DNA from: Clostridioides difficile_A
Lineage (GTDB): Bacteria > Bacillota > Clostridia > Peptostreptococcales > Peptostreptococcaceae
NCBI GenBank assembly: GCA_945909635.1
Contig: OX246690.1
Coordinates: forward strand, 1,116,001 to 1,180,000
Reading direction: 5' to 3'
Length of the DNA: 64,000 bases
The notes beneath the pieces are model-generated. The model was not told the DNA's origin, did no database searches, and worked only from the letters and a program-made list of their open reading frames with translations. How positions within the stretch are numbered: the stretch's first letter is position 1; every line of letters starts with the position of its first letter. The position numbers and the translations under genes were made by a program. Shown one piece after another: positions 17,069 to 27,056 of the stretch.

Positions 17069-17430
17069 TATTTAATCCTCCTTAAATTATCTAAAACTAT
17101 TATAACATATTTGATAAATTAATAGTCAAAGGTGATTTTTAAAATAGAAAACCTTAAAATATTCATGGAGTTTTTGATTGTTTAGGAATAATTTGGTATA
17201 ATGTTATAAGGATATTTACCTTTAAAATATCGTAAATTGAATTTTCAAAATTCAACTTTAAAATATATTTTATTACAGAAAAATTACAAAGAGCTTCTTA
17301 ATCTTATTAAATTCAAATAAATATTATATAATTATTTTATAATACAATAAATATAATTATTGAAAAAAGAGATAATCGTACATCGAGATATAGATAAATA
17401 TTATAAAATTTGAGAAAGGAGGATTGATTT
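17069..17430. promoter_or_regulatory. 362-bp intergenic region: promoter and palindrome upstream of the lipoprotein gene
   Basis: TTGATT (17174-17179) and TATAAT (17197-17202) are spaced 17 bp apart with a TGG just before the -10, a good promoter reading right and giving a leader of about 220 nt. Within the leader, TTGAATTTTCAAAATTCAA (17237-17255) is a perfect palindrome flanked on both sides by TTTAAAATAT. No ORF or known riboswitch is recognisable in the rest. Confidence 0.5.
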
Positions 17431-18165
17431 ATGAAGTTAAAAAAGTCATTAGTTTGTGTAACTATTTTAGGTATTGTACTTGTTGGATGTCATAAAGAAA
17501 CCACTAAAGAGAAAAACCAAGTAGCAAATAAAGCAACACAACAAAAAACTATGACAAAAGTTCAAAATGATGTTAATGAAATTATGAGTAAGGATTATAA
17601 GTTTGTTATAAAAAATATGGGAATACCTTATAACACAATTTATTATATAAAACCTAAAGATTTAAAAGAATCAGATACAATGCAAGATATAAATACATCA
17701 AGTTATATGACATTAGTTTACCCTAAATATACTGGAAATAATGAATTAGATGGAAGTGCTTTATACATTGATATTAATAAAAATAAAGTTGTCAATGTTG
17801 AAACAAACTCGTTTTCATCACAAAGTACTATTGATATTGATGCTAATGCCAGTATTATGATTGAAAAAAGCGACCATGAAAAATCAGCTGTGTCATTAGA
17901 AAATTTTAGAAAGATTGACTTAGGAGAGTATATTGGAGTTGATGAGTCTAGAATAAATGAAGTTGTTGGAGAGGCAAATTATGAGCTAACAGCATATAAT
18001 CATGAAGGTAACAAAGTAGTTAAAAGTTATAGATTAAAAGAAGACAATAAATTATTAAAAAATGAAGTGCTTACAATAAGTATTGTGGATAACAAAATAA
18101 AATCTATAAAAACTATTGAAAGTGATAAAATTGTAAAAATAATAAAAGGAGCTTTAATAGAATAA
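17431..18165 (+). CDS. Putative lipoprotein of unknown function
   Basis: A 244-residue secreted protein. Its lysine-rich signal peptide ends in the lipobox LVGC with Cys20 as the lipidated residue. The mature part starts with a polar linker (about 21-45), followed by a mixed alpha/beta region with two similar-looking halves, each with a Tyr/Asp-rich turn and a beta-hairpin-like segment. I recognise no named domain. AGGAGG precedes the ATG by 8 nt, and it is monocistronic with a downstream terminator. Confidence 0.8.
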   Translation: MKLKKSLVCVTILGIVLVGCHKETTKEKNQVANKATQQKTMTKVQNDVNEIMSKDYKFVIKNMGIPYNTIYYIKPKDLKESDTMQDINTSSYMTLVYPKYTGNNELDGSALYIDINKNKVVNVETNSFSSQSTIDIDANASIMIEKSDHEKSAVSLENFRKIDLGEYIGVDESRINEVVGEANYELTAYNHEGNKVVKSYRLKEDNKLLKNEVLTISIVDNKIKSIKTIESDKIVKIIKGALIE

Positions 18166-18186
18166 TGGATTCTAAAGCATACAAGG

Positions 18187-18231
18187 CTGTTTCAAGATAG
18201 AAGTAAATTTCTAGCTGGAAACAGTTTTTTT
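18187..18231 (+). terminator. Terminator after the lipoprotein gene
   Basis: CTGTTTC pairs with GGAAACAG, with an inner TAGA/TCTA step, followed by seven T. Confidence 0.75.
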
Positions 18232-18419
18232 ATAAGATTTATAAAATTTATTGAATATTAGTTAGAAATTATTTTATAAGCTTTATTAAATTTGAACTGC
18301 ACTTATAGATAACAATTGGTTATAATTAAATATAAGATAAAATTATTTCTAAATTTTTCAATCTATAACATACTACATTGAAATGTTTTAAATAAAAAAT
18401 ATATTGGGGAGTATTTAAA

Positions 18420-19601
18420 ATGATAGAATTAGCAGATGCCATAAAAATTATTGAAGAAAATGTTGTACCAATAAGTAGGGTGAAGAGAGTAAATCTTATA
18501 GATGCAGTAAATAAGGTAGTTGCAGAAGATATATATTCAACAATTGATAGCCCTCCATTTGATAGGTCACCATACGATGGTTATGCATATAATGCAAATT
18601 CTGAAAATAGAAACTTAAAGGTTATAGGGACTTTATATGCAGGAGAAGTATTTGATAGTGTATTAAATAAAAATGAAGCAGTGAAGATAATGACTGGTGG
18701 TAAAATACCAAGGGGTGCAAACTGTGTAGTAAAAAAAGAAGATGTAACTGTTGTAGATGATATGATAATTTTAAATGTAAAGTTAAAGGAATATGATAAT
18801 TACATATTCAAGGGTGAGGATATAAAAAAGGGGCAATTGATTATTAATAAAAATCAGAATATAGGGTATGATGGCTTAGGAGTGCTAGCAAGTCTTGGAA
18901 TATCTACAGTAACAGTGTATGATGATTTAAAAGTCGGAATCTTGAATACAGGAACAGAATTACAAGATATAAACGAGCCTTTAGAGGATGGTAAGATATA
19001 CGATAGTAATAGATATACATTATATTCGAAACTCATAAAGCTTGGTATACAGGCAGATACAATATGTAATTGTTCTGATGATATATTAGAGTTAGAAAAA
19101 ATAGTAAAGAATATGTTGAAAAAGGTAGATTTTTTAATTACAACAGGTGGTGTGTCTGTTGGAGATAAGGATTTAATTCCAGATGTATTTAGAAAAATAG
19201 GTGCACAAGAGTTATTTTGGAAAATAAACATTAAACCTGGAGGAGCTTGTTATGTAGCTACATTGGGAGAAAAACTACTATTTGGACTTTCTGGAAATCC
19301 ACATGCAGCAATTGTGGTATTTGATAATGTGGTAGTTCCTGTGATTGAGTATTTGACATATAAGAAAAGGGAGCATTATATAAAAGCTATATTTAAGGGG
19401 GAATTTAATAAACTTTCAAATAAGGATAGATTTGTAAGTGGTAAATTATATACAAGTGAAGGTAAATTATATGTAAGGTTAAATGATAAGAAGGATGCTA
19501 AAGCTAGATTGTCAGCAACATTGAGAAGTAATTGTATGATAAAAATAAAAAAGGAAGAAACTATAAAAGAAAATCAGTTAGTAGATGTTGTTATTAGATA
19601 G
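18420..19601 (+). CDS. moeA: Molybdopterin molybdotransferase MoeA
   Basis: A 393-residue MoeA, which inserts molybdate (or tungstate) into adenylylated molybdopterin. Visible motifs are SPPFDRSPYDGYAYNA near residue 42, IMTGGKIPRGANCVVKKED near 95, the GxSVGDKD-type block TTGGVSVGDKDLIPDV near 243, and KPGGACYVATLGEKLLFGLSGNPHAA near 283. The C-terminal domain IV (about 320-393) is present. AUG follows GGGGAG. mobB follows after 23 nt. The end product would serve Mo/W enzymes not encoded in this window. Confidence 0.95.
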   Translation: MIELADAIKIIEENVVPISRVKRVNLIDAVNKVVAEDIYSTIDSPPFDRSPYDGYAYNANSENRNLKVIGTLYAGEVFDSVLNKNEAVKIMTGGKIPRGANCVVKKEDVTVVDDMIILNVKLKEYDNYIFKGEDIKKGQLIINKNQNIGYDGLGVLASLGISTVTVYDDLKVGILNTGTELQDINEPLEDGKIYDSNRYTLYSKLIKLGIQADTICNCSDDILELEKIVKNMLKKVDFLITTGGVSVGDKDLIPDVFRKIGAQELFWKINIKPGGACYVATLGEKLLFGLSGNPHAAIVVFDNVVVPVIEYLTYKKREHYIKAIFKGEFNKLSNKDRFVSGKLYTSEGKLYVRLNDKKDAKARLSATLRSNCMIKIKKEETIKENQLVDVVIR

Positions 19602-19624
19602 TTTTATGAAAGGAAGTAAATTTT

Positions 19625-20158
19625 ATGTATAATATATTGTCAGTTGTATCCTATTCTGGAGTAGGCAAAACTACATTAATTGAAGGTATAATAAAAGAAT
19701 TAAATAAAGAAGGGTATAATGTTGGGGTTATTAAGCATACATGTCATGATTTTGATATTGATGAAGAGGGTAAAGATACTTACAAACATAGAAAATCTGG
19801 TGCTAAAAAGGTATGTATAATATCAGATAAACGAGTGGCATATATTGAAGAACTAAAAGATAATAATCCATTATATGAAATGATTCAGTTGTATAGAGAT
19901 ATGGACTTAATTATTATAGAAGGATATAAAAATTATAGGTTTAGAAGATTGGAGATAACTAGAGAGAATAAATATAAGGATATTTTATCAAATAGGTCTG
20001 ATTTAATAGGAATTGTTAGTGATATAGAATATGATTTAAATATTAAACAATTTGATTTAAATGACTATAAAAATATATCAAATTACATAGAGTATTGTAT
20101 AAAAAATGAGATTTTAAGTATAAATGATACTGAAATAAAAAACATATTAAAAGAATAA
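19625..20158 (+). CDS. mobB: Molybdopterin-guanine dinucleotide biosynthesis adaptor MobB
   Basis: A 177-residue P-loop protein. The N-terminal SVVSYSGVGKTTLIEGII is the Walker A region, GVIKHTCHDFDIDEEGKDTYKHRKSGAKKV carries the His/Asp block characteristic of MobB, and DLIIIEGYKNYRFRRLEI is the Walker B-like segment. MobB is a GTP-binding partner for MobA in forming the dinucleotide cofactor. Pairing with moeA supports the call; the C-terminal region (about 120-177) is divergent. Confidence 0.92.
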   Translation: MYNILSVVSYSGVGKTTLIEGIIKELNKEGYNVGVIKHTCHDFDIDEEGKDTYKHRKSGAKKVCIISDKRVAYIEELKDNNPLYEMIQLYRDMDLIIIEGYKNYRFRRLEITRENKYKDILSNRSDLIGIVSDIEYDLNIKQFDLNDYKNISNYIEYCIKNEILSINDTEIKNILKE

Positions 20159-20276
20159 TTTTAAGATACTCTTTTGATATAAAATGGTATAATTATTTAT
20201 ATAAATAAAGATATGAGAAATTTATCAATCGTATTTTGAATTATAAAATATCAAAGAAATCGTAGGAGGAAAAAAT

Positions 20277-20552
20277 ATGAAAAAGATATTAGTAGCATGT
20301 GGGGCAGGAATTGCGACATCAACAGTAGTTTGTGATAGGGTAGAAAGATTAATTAAAGAAAATAACATACAAGCAGAAGTTATACAATGTAAAATTGCTG
20401 AATGTGCAACAAAACAAGAAGGAGCTGACTTAATAGTATCTACTACTATATTGCCAACAACTTATGATATACCTGCGATAAAAGCAACAGCATACATAAC
20501 AGGTATAAATACAGCTGCCTTAGATAAGAAAATATTGGATGCTCTGAAATAG
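20277..20552 (+). CDS. Orphan PTS EIIB, galactitol (GatB) type
   Basis: A 91-residue EIIB: MKKILVACGAGIATSTVVCDRV places the phospho-cysteine at Cys8 with the P-loop-like GAGIATST, typical of GatB/SgcB. EIIA and EIIC of this family are not nearby, so it either serves a distant transporter or has a regulatory role. AGGAGG and ATG are well spaced. Confidence 0.9.
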   Translation: MKKILVACGAGIATSTVVCDRVERLIKENNIQAEVIQCKIAECATKQEGADLIVSTTILPTTYDIPAIKATAYITGINTAALDKKILDALK

Positions 20553-20792
20553 TTTTGTATTTATAAAAAAATATTTAGTATTAAATATAGAGTTGTGTCT
20601 TTGTAAGAATTTATTTATAGAGATATAGCTCTTTTATATTGTTTTAAAGGTAGAGTTAATAATATAAGTATTCAATTTTATGAAAAATATTGATTTATAT
20701 TGTAAATTTATAAAAGATTTAAAATTGTTGTTATGTTATACTAATTTATGGGTATTTTTTAGAAGTATCAATGGAGGAGGGATTTAATACTT

Positions 20793-22493
20793 ATGATAAA
20801 ACAATTTATAAAATATTATAAGCCGTATAAGAAAATTTTCACACTAGACCTTATAGCAGCTTTTTTATTTTCCTTATGTGATTTAGTTTATCCTATGATA
20901 ACTAGAAATATAATGGATGATATTGTTCCAAATAAAAATTTAAGAATGTTAGTAGTTTTTGCAGTAGTACTTATACTTATATTTATAGCAAAAGCAGGGC
21001 TTAACTATTTTATGCAGTATTGGGGGCATGTTATAGGTGTAGATATGCAAGCTGATATGAGAAATGAAGTATTTACACATTTGCAGAGACTTCCAAATAC
21101 GTATTTTGATAATAACAAATCTGGGGTAACTATGTCTAGAATAGTAAATGACCTAATGGATATAACAGAACTTGCGCATCATGGGCCTGAAGATTTATTC
21201 ATTTCTATAGTAATGTTAGTGGGTTCATTCTTTATACTTATAGATATAAATATTCCTCTTACTCTCATAATATTTGCTATATTACCATTTATAATTTGGT
21301 TTGCAATAGCTAAAAAAGATAAGATGAATGTTGCTTTTATGAAGAGTAGAGTTACTATAGGTGATGTGAATGCTACCTTAGAAAATAGTATAGCAGGTAT
21401 GAAAGTAACTAAGTCTTTTTGTACTGAAAAAGAAGAATTAAATAAGTTTGTAAGAAGTAATAAGTTATTTAGAAGAGCAAGACAAGATTCTTATAAAGTA
21501 ATGGCAGAATATTATTCTGGGATGAACTTATACATGGATATTTTAGAGTGGGTAGTTGTCATAGCTGGTGGTTACTTTACTTATCTTGGAAAAATTACAT
21601 TGGGTGATTTTGCTGCTTATATACTATATGTAAAAATGTTTATACAACCTATGAAAAAATTGATAAACTTTACAGAGCAATATCAAAATGGTATGACAGG
21701 TTTTAAACGATTCATAGAAATAATGGAACAAGACCATCAAAAAGAAGCTAAAAATCCTGTTGAGCTTGAAAATGTAAAAGGTAATATTGAGATAGAAAAT
21801 ATATCTTTCACATACGAAGATAAGACTCAAGTATTAAATAATTTGAGTTTATCTATAAAAGCTGGCAAGACGATAGCATTAGTTGGACCTTCTGGAGGAG
21901 GAAAGACTACATTATGCAATCTATTACCAAGATTTTATGAATTTGATGAGGGTGATATAAAAATTGATGGAAAGAGTATAAAAGATGTTAGTTTAAAATC
22001 ATTGAGAAAAAATATAGGCATAGTTCAACAAGATGTATTTTTATTTACAGGAACTATAAGAGATAATATTCTTTGCGGGAATCCTAATGCTACAGATGAA
22101 GAAATGATAGCAGCAGCTAAAAAGGCGAGAATACATGACTTTGTAGAGACTTTACCAGATGGATATGATACTTATATAGGTGAAAGAGGAGTAAAATTAT
22201 CAGGTGGACAAAAACAAAGAATATCAATCTCGAGAATCTTTTTAAAGAATCCTCCAATAATAATATTGGATGAGGCTACATCTGCGTTAGATAATGTGAC
22301 AGAAAGGGAAATTCAAGAGTCTTTAGAAGAATTAAGCAAAGATAGAACAAATTTAGTTGTCGCACATAGATTAACTACTATAAAAAATGCTGATGAAATC
22401 ATAGTATTGACAGATAAAGGAATTGAAGAAAGAGGTACTCATGAAGAGTTAGTAAACAAAAATGGAGTATATAGTAGATTACACAATAACTAG
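20793..22493 (+). CDS. ABC transporter, fused membrane/ATP-binding exporter (MdlB/MsbA type)
   Basis: A 566-residue half-transporter. Residues 1-310 contain six transmembrane helices of a type I exporter; 335-566 form the nucleotide-binding domain with Walker A GPSGGGKT, Q-loop NIGIVQQDVFLF, signature LSGGQKQRISISR, Walker B IIILDEATSALD and the H-loop VVAHRLTT. Only one half is encoded here, so it likely homodimerises. Substrate could be a lipid, drug or peptide; nothing nearby decides. Confidence 0.92.
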   Translation: MIKQFIKYYKPYKKIFTLDLIAAFLFSLCDLVYPMITRNIMDDIVPNKNLRMLVVFAVVLILIFIAKAGLNYFMQYWGHVIGVDMQADMRNEVFTHLQRLPNTYFDNNKSGVTMSRIVNDLMDITELAHHGPEDLFISIVMLVGSFFILIDINIPLTLIIFAILPFIIWFAIAKKDKMNVAFMKSRVTIGDVNATLENSIAGMKVTKSFCTEKEELNKFVRSNKLFRRARQDSYKVMAEYYSGMNLYMDILEWVVVIAGGYFTYLGKITLGDFAAYILYVKMFIQPMKKLINFTEQYQNGMTGFKRFIEIMEQDHQKEAKNPVELENVKGNIEIENISFTYEDKTQVLNNLSLSIKAGKTIALVGPSGGGKTTLCNLLPRFYEFDEGDIKIDGKSIKDVSLKSLRKNIGIVQQDVFLFTGTIRDNILCGNPNATDEEMIAAAKKARIHDFVETLPDGYDTYIGERGVKLSGGQKQRISISRIFLKNPPIIILDEATSALDNVTEREIQESLEELSKDRTNLVVAHRLTTIKNADEIIVLTDKGIEERGTHEELVNKNGVYSRLHNN

Positions 22494-22854
22494 TGTATAA
22501 ATTTTATACCATAACTAACATATACACTAAATTTATAAACATAGAATATATTAAGGTTCATAAATCAAATTCATCTTATATTAATGACTTGTTTTATGAA
22601 AAAATGTATTCTATGTTTTATTTTTTGCAAATTACAATTAATTCTATTTATAAGAATGGTGATAAATAGCCATTAGTTAGGATAACGTTTTTCTAAAAAG
22701 AATAATTTAGAAAGCTAACTTTAATTTATAGAATTTATAGAATTTTATGAAAAAAATCGGATTTTGACTTGAAATGTTTTTCAAAAGTAGTAAAATAATG
22801 GATAACTATACATACATTGTATACAAATATATTTATTATGAGGGGGGATTTTGT
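22494..22854. other. 361-bp intergenic region without recognisable genes
   Basis: The first part holds an imperfect stem (TAGTGTATA near 22491 with TATACACTA near 22530) that may end the ABC gene. Further right, TTGACT (22764-22769) is a possible -35 for the permease gene, with a weak TAGTAA 18 bp on. I see no ORF with a ribosome binding site, no tRNA and no known riboswitch. Confidence 0.4.
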
Positions 22855-24042
22855 ATGGAGGCAATAACAGCTTTTTGTCTGGTTTTAGTGTCACTGACGA
22901 TAGGAGATGTAGTTTCAGCAAAAACTAAAGCTTTTGTTCCATCAGTTTTTGTATCAGCAATTATATTTATAGTAGGATTTTGGACTTTTTTCCCAGAAAA
23001 TATAGTAGATTTAGCCGCTTTAGGAACACCATTAGCCCAATTGGGAATGCTTTTATTAATAACACATATGGGAACTATGATGAGTATTAAGGAATTAGCA
23101 GGTCAATGGAAAACAATCGTAATAGCTTTAGCAGGAATAGTAGGTATATGTGTAGGTGCTTTAGCATTAGGTACAGTAGTATTTGGATGGGATACAGCAG
23201 TAATAGCTACACCTCCTCTTACTGGAGGACTAGTTGCATCTATAATGATGGCAGATGCTGCTACAGCAAAAGGTCTTGCAAGTTTGGCAGTACTTGCAAT
23301 TTTAATGTATGTTGCACAAGGATTTGCAGGTTATCCGATTACAGCATTGATGCTTAAAAAAGAAGGAAAAAGACTTTTATCAGATTTTAGAAGTGGAAAA
23401 GTAACTGCAAGTAAAGTTGAAGAAAAAACTGAGAATGTACCTGAACAAAAAAGTAGATTTAAGATAATTCCAGATTTACCTGAAAAGTATGATACAACAT
23501 ATATGATAATACTTAGATTAGGATTGGTAGCATGGTTAGCAGTACAATTTACAAATCTTACACATGAAGTTGTATCTAGATATGTTATATGTTTAATATT
23601 TGGTGTAATAGCATCAGAACTTGGAATAGTTGATAGAAAACCTCTTAACAAATCTGGTTCATTTGGATGGTTAATGACATCATTGATGGCTTTTATATTT
23701 GCAGGTTTAGCAAAGGCTACACCAGCAATGCTTGCTGAAATGGCAGTTCCTCTTGTAGGAATTATAATATTTGGTGTAATAGGTATGGGGATATTCTCTA
23801 TTATAGCAGGTAAGCTTTTAGGCGAAAGTAAAGAAATGGCTTTTTCAGTTTCACTTACAGCACTTTATGGTTTCCCACCTAACTATATATTAACTGAAGA
23901 AGCAGTAAAAGCTTTAGCTGAAACACCAGAAGAAAAAGAATTTTTAATGGATAAGATGCTTCCAAAGATGCTTGTTGGAGGATTCACTACAGTTACAATA
24001 GCTTCTGTAGTAATAGCAGGTATATTTGTAAATCTAATCTAA
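22855..24042 (+). CDS. Polytopic membrane permease (possibly DUF3100 family)
   Basis: A 395-residue protein with about ten hydrophobic segments and a cytoplasmic loop around 180-215. Start ATG 22855 follows AGGGGGG; the longer frame lacks a site. Gly-rich helices such as ATPPLTGGLVASIMMADAATAKG resemble secondary transporters, and I think it belongs to the DUF3100 permease family often placed beside M20 amidohydrolases, from memory only. The M20 gene follows after 65 nt, suggesting import of an N-acylated amino acid or peptide for hydrolysis. Confidence 0.7.
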   Translation: MEAITAFCLVLVSLTIGDVVSAKTKAFVPSVFVSAIIFIVGFWTFFPENIVDLAALGTPLAQLGMLLLITHMGTMMSIKELAGQWKTIVIALAGIVGICVGALALGTVVFGWDTAVIATPPLTGGLVASIMMADAATAKGLASLAVLAILMYVAQGFAGYPITALMLKKEGKRLLSDFRSGKVTASKVEEKTENVPEQKSRFKIIPDLPEKYDTTYMIILRLGLVAWLAVQFTNLTHEVVSRYVICLIFGVIASELGIVDRKPLNKSGSFGWLMTSLMAFIFAGLAKATPAMLAEMAVPLVGIIIFGVIGMGIFSIIAGKLLGESKEMAFSVSLTALYGFPPNYILTEEAVKALAETPEEKEFLMDKMLPKMLVGGFTTVTIASVVIAGIFVNLI

Positions 24043-24107
24043 TATTTAACTGATAATGATAAAAAATATTTTAAAGAAGAAGAATATGTACTACCTGGAG
24101 GTCTGGA

Positions 24108-25271
24108 ATGGATATTAAAGAAATAACAAAGAGTTATAAAGACTATGTGATTAAGCTTAGAAGGGAATTTCATGAAAATCCTGAGAAGAGTATGGAAGAA
24201 GTTAGAACATCAAAGAGAATCAAAGAAGAACTTGATAAAATTGGAGTGCCATATGTATCAGCTGGAGGCACAGGTGTAATTGCAACTATAAAAGGAGCTA
24301 AGCCAGGAAAGACTGTAGCACTTAGAGGTGATATGGATGCTCTACAAGTTGTCGAATGTACTGATGTAGAATATAAATCGAAAAATGAAGGGCTTATGCA
24401 TGCTTGTGGTCATGATGGTCATACATCAATGCTTTTAGGAGCAGCGAAAGTACTAAATGATATTAAAGATAGTATTAATGGAACTGTAAAATTATTTTTT
24501 CAACCAGGAGAAGAAGTTGGTAAAGGTGCAAGAGCTATGATTAAAGATGGTGCGATGGAAGGTGTAGATAGCGTATTTGGGATACATCTTTGGACTGATG
24601 TGGAATCTGGAACTATATCAGTAGAAGAAGGACCAAGAATGGCTTCTGCTGACTTCTTTAAAATCACTGTAAAAGGTAAGGGTGGTCATGGCTCACTTCC
24701 TCATCAAGGTGTTGATGCAGTACTTGCAAGTTCAGCAATAGTTATGAATTTACAATCTATGGTTAGTAGAGAAGTAAGTCCTTTAGAGCCATTAGTTGTA
24801 AGTGTTGGAGTTTTAAATTCTGGAACTAGATTTAATGTAATAGCAAGTGAAGCTATCTTAGAAGGTACAATAAGACTATTTAATCCAGAACTTAGAAAAC
24901 AAATTCCTTCAATTCTAGAACGTATAGCAAAATCTACAGCAGGAGCATATAGAGCAGAAGCTGAATTAGAATATGGATATCTAACTCCAGCAGTTATAAA
25001 TGACAAAGAATGCTCAAAGATAGCAACTGATGCAGCAATTAAGCTATTTGGAGAAGAATGTATAACAATGTTTGAAAAAGTAACAGGAGCAGAAGATTTG
25101 GCTGAATTTATGAATATTGCACCTGGTGCGCTAGCCTTTGTAGGAGCTAGAAATGAGTCAAAAGGTGCTTGTTACCCTCACCATCATGGATGTTTTAATA
25201 TAGATGAGGATGCGTTAGAGATTGGAACTGCTTTATATGTTCAATATGCAGTGGATTTTTTAAATAAATAA
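24108..25271 (+). CDS. M20D-family amidohydrolase (N-acyl-amino-acid/aminobenzoyl-glutamate type)
   Basis: A 387-residue M20 metallopeptidase-like enzyme. Metal ligands and catalytic residues are in RGDMDALQV, HACGHDGHTSMLLGAAKVL, FFQPGEEVGKGARAMIKDG and GIHLWTDVESG; the dimerisation domain GGHGSLPHQGVDAV is near 197, and the C-terminal YPHHHGCFNIDEDAL carries a final histidine. The family removes acyl groups from amino acids or hydrolyses indole-amino-acid conjugates. The ATG follows GGAGGTCTGG. It is paired with the permease just upstream. Confidence 0.9.
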   Translation: MDIKEITKSYKDYVIKLRREFHENPEKSMEEVRTSKRIKEELDKIGVPYVSAGGTGVIATIKGAKPGKTVALRGDMDALQVVECTDVEYKSKNEGLMHACGHDGHTSMLLGAAKVLNDIKDSINGTVKLFFQPGEEVGKGARAMIKDGAMEGVDSVFGIHLWTDVESGTISVEEGPRMASADFFKITVKGKGGHGSLPHQGVDAVLASSAIVMNLQSMVSREVSPLEPLVVSVGVLNSGTRFNVIASEAILEGTIRLFNPELRKQIPSILERIAKSTAGAYRAEAELEYGYLTPAVINDKECSKIATDAAIKLFGEECITMFEKVTGAEDLAEFMNIAPGALAFVGARNESKGACYPHHHGCFNIDEDALEIGTALYVQYAVDFLNK

Positions 25272-25290
25272 ATTTAATATACTATAAGGA

Positions 25291-25326
25291 AAAAGCAGAG
25301 ACTAAGTTTATATCTCTGCTTTTTTA
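25291..25326 (+). terminator. Terminator after the M20 amidohydrolase gene
   Basis: AAAGCAGAGA and TCTCTGCTTT form a 10-bp stem, followed by a T run. Confidence 0.88.
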
Positions 25327-25422
25327 TTGTCTATAATTTTTATAAGGATTGACTATATAAAATATATATGATAGGATAAAAGAAAATGATAATCAATATC
25401 AAATAAAAAGAAGGTGATTTAT

Positions 25423-26226
25423 TTGAATAATGTAGTGTTTGCATTTTTGATAACATTATTGGCAGGTTTGTCTACAGGTATAGGTAGTTGTATAGCCTTT
25501 TTTGCTAAAAAAACTAACACGAAGTTTCTTTCTATAAGTTTAGGATTTTCTGCTGGTGTTATGATTTATGTGTCTATGATAGAAATTTTTCCTAAAGCAC
25601 AAGATGCTTTGACAAAGTCTATGGGAGAGAAAATGGGAAGCTGGTCAACTGTAATAGCTTTTTTTGCAGGGATGGCTATCATTGCAATTATTGATAAGTT
25701 AATACCTCAAGAAGAAAATCCACATGAGATAAAGAAGATGGAAAATATAGAGGAACAAAATATCAAAAGAAATAAATCTCTTTTGAGAACAGGTATATTT
25801 ACAGCAATGGCTATAGCAATTCATAATTTTCCAGAAGGTTTAGCTACATTTATATCAGCTCTTGACGATGTTACGATAGCTATACCAATAGCTATTGCAA
25901 TTGCTATACACAATATACCAGAAGGTATATCCGTATCTGTACCAGTTTATTATGCTACAGGAGATAAGAAGAAAGCTTTTTATTATTCTTTTTTATCTGG
26001 TATGTCTGAACCATTAGGAGCAATTATTGGATATGCACTTCTTAGAAATTTCTTAAATGATATAACTCTTGGAATTATATTTGCAATTGTAGGGGGAATC
26101 ATGGTATTTATATCGCTTGATGAACTATTGCCATCAGCTAGAGAGTATGGTGAACATCATTTATCCATTTATGGTCTAATTGCAGGCATGGGTGTTATGG
26201 CTATTAGTTTACTGCTATTTAAATAA
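25423..26226 (+). CDS. ZIP-family divalent metal transporter (ZupT-like)
   Basis: About 267 residues with eight hydrophobic helices. The ZIP hallmarks are helix IV AMAIAIHNFPEGLATF and helix V IAIAIHNIPEGISVSVP, both with the metal-site HNxPEG, plus a cytoplasmic loop around 105-125. It imports zinc and possibly iron or manganese. The longest frame begins at a GTG inside AAGGTGAT, so TTG 25423 is preferred. No metal-regulator gene adjoins it. Confidence 0.9.
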   Translation: MNNVVFAFLITLLAGLSTGIGSCIAFFAKKTNTKFLSISLGFSAGVMIYVSMIEIFPKAQDALTKSMGEKMGSWSTVIAFFAGMAIIAIIDKLIPQEENPHEIKKMENIEEQNIKRNKSLLRTGIFTAMAIAIHNFPEGLATFISALDDVTIAIPIAIAIAIHNIPEGISVSVPVYYATGDKKKAFYYSFLSGMSEPLGAIIGYALLRNFLNDITLGIIFAIVGGIMVFISLDELLPSAREYGEHHLSIYGLIAGMGVMAISLLLFK

Positions 26227-26331
26227 GCTTATAGATATCTGATTGTAACCTAAAATTAATATCAAAATGATATAATTATTTAAATAGATTTTTTAAGATA
26301 TTTAAAAATATCATTTTGGAGAGTGAGTATT

Positions 26332-26883
26332 ATGAAAAAGAAAACAAGGTTTAAATTTGACTGGTATGGCTCACCTGATAAGATAGAGAAATGGTTAGAG
26401 GATATGGAAATTAAAGGATATAATTTATATAAGATAAATAGACTTGGTGGAATATTTTACTTTTATAAAGGAAGTCCAAGAAAAATAAAATACACTGTTG
26501 ATTACTACTATGATGCAGAGAATAATTATTTTAATGAACATAAATCAAAAGGTTGGAATCTTGTTTTTAGGAGTATTGGCAGTTTTATGGGGACATCTTC
26601 ATGGTATGTATGGTCTAAAGAATATGAAGATGTACCTCCTAAATTATATAGCGATTTTGATAAACTAAATAAAGTAAAATCAATTTTGTTTATGAACGTA
26701 TTTACATTATTTTTGTTAGTGGTAATCTTTATATATTTATTATATGTTGAAGTAAGTAATCTATCTAGTGGTTATGGTGTATCAATAACTGCTATTGTAC
26801 TACAGATTATGTTATTAGTTTTATATATAGTACAGTTATATAAGAGACTAATGTATTATCTAAGGCTTAAAAAGTTTAAATAA
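26332..26883 (+). CDS. DUF2812 domain membrane protein
   Basis: A 183-residue protein. Residues 5-105 match the DUF2812 pattern (FDWYGSPDKIEKWLEDMEIKGYNLYKI...FYFYKGSPRKIKYTVDYY...KGWNLVFR...WYVWSKE). Two C-terminal transmembrane helices follow (about 120-145 and 150-175). DUF2812 genes are often paired with a PadR-type regulator, which is absent here. ATG 26332 is preferred to GTG 26323 by spacing from GGAG. Confidence 0.8.
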   Translation: MKKKTRFKFDWYGSPDKIEKWLEDMEIKGYNLYKINRLGGIFYFYKGSPRKIKYTVDYYYDAENNYFNEHKSKGWNLVFRSIGSFMGTSSWYVWSKEYEDVPPKLYSDFDKLNKVKSILFMNVFTLFLLVVIFIYLLYVEVSNLSSGYGVSITAIVLQIMLLVLYIVQLYKRLMYYLRLKKFK

Positions 26884-26887
26884 ATAG

Positions 26888-26939
26888 AAGAGGGTACCTT
26901 GAAATGATTTTAAAAAAACTTTTAAGGTACTTTCTTTTG
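26888..26939 (+). terminator. Terminator after the DUF2812 gene
   Basis: AGGGTACCTT pairs with AAGGTACTTTCT across an A-rich loop, followed by TTTTG. Confidence 0.6.
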
Positions 26940-27056
26940 TTCATGAATACTGTTTTTTAATACTGTTGATTTTTATTGTGAAATTGATATATCAAAATAA
27001 CAATTGCATAAAATTGAGTATTGATATAAATAATTTGAAAATGTTATTCTAAAGTA

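Noticed and set aside
23331..23651. Minus-strand ORF within the permease gene
   Set aside because: Shadow frame with no ribosome binding site and no recognisable domain.
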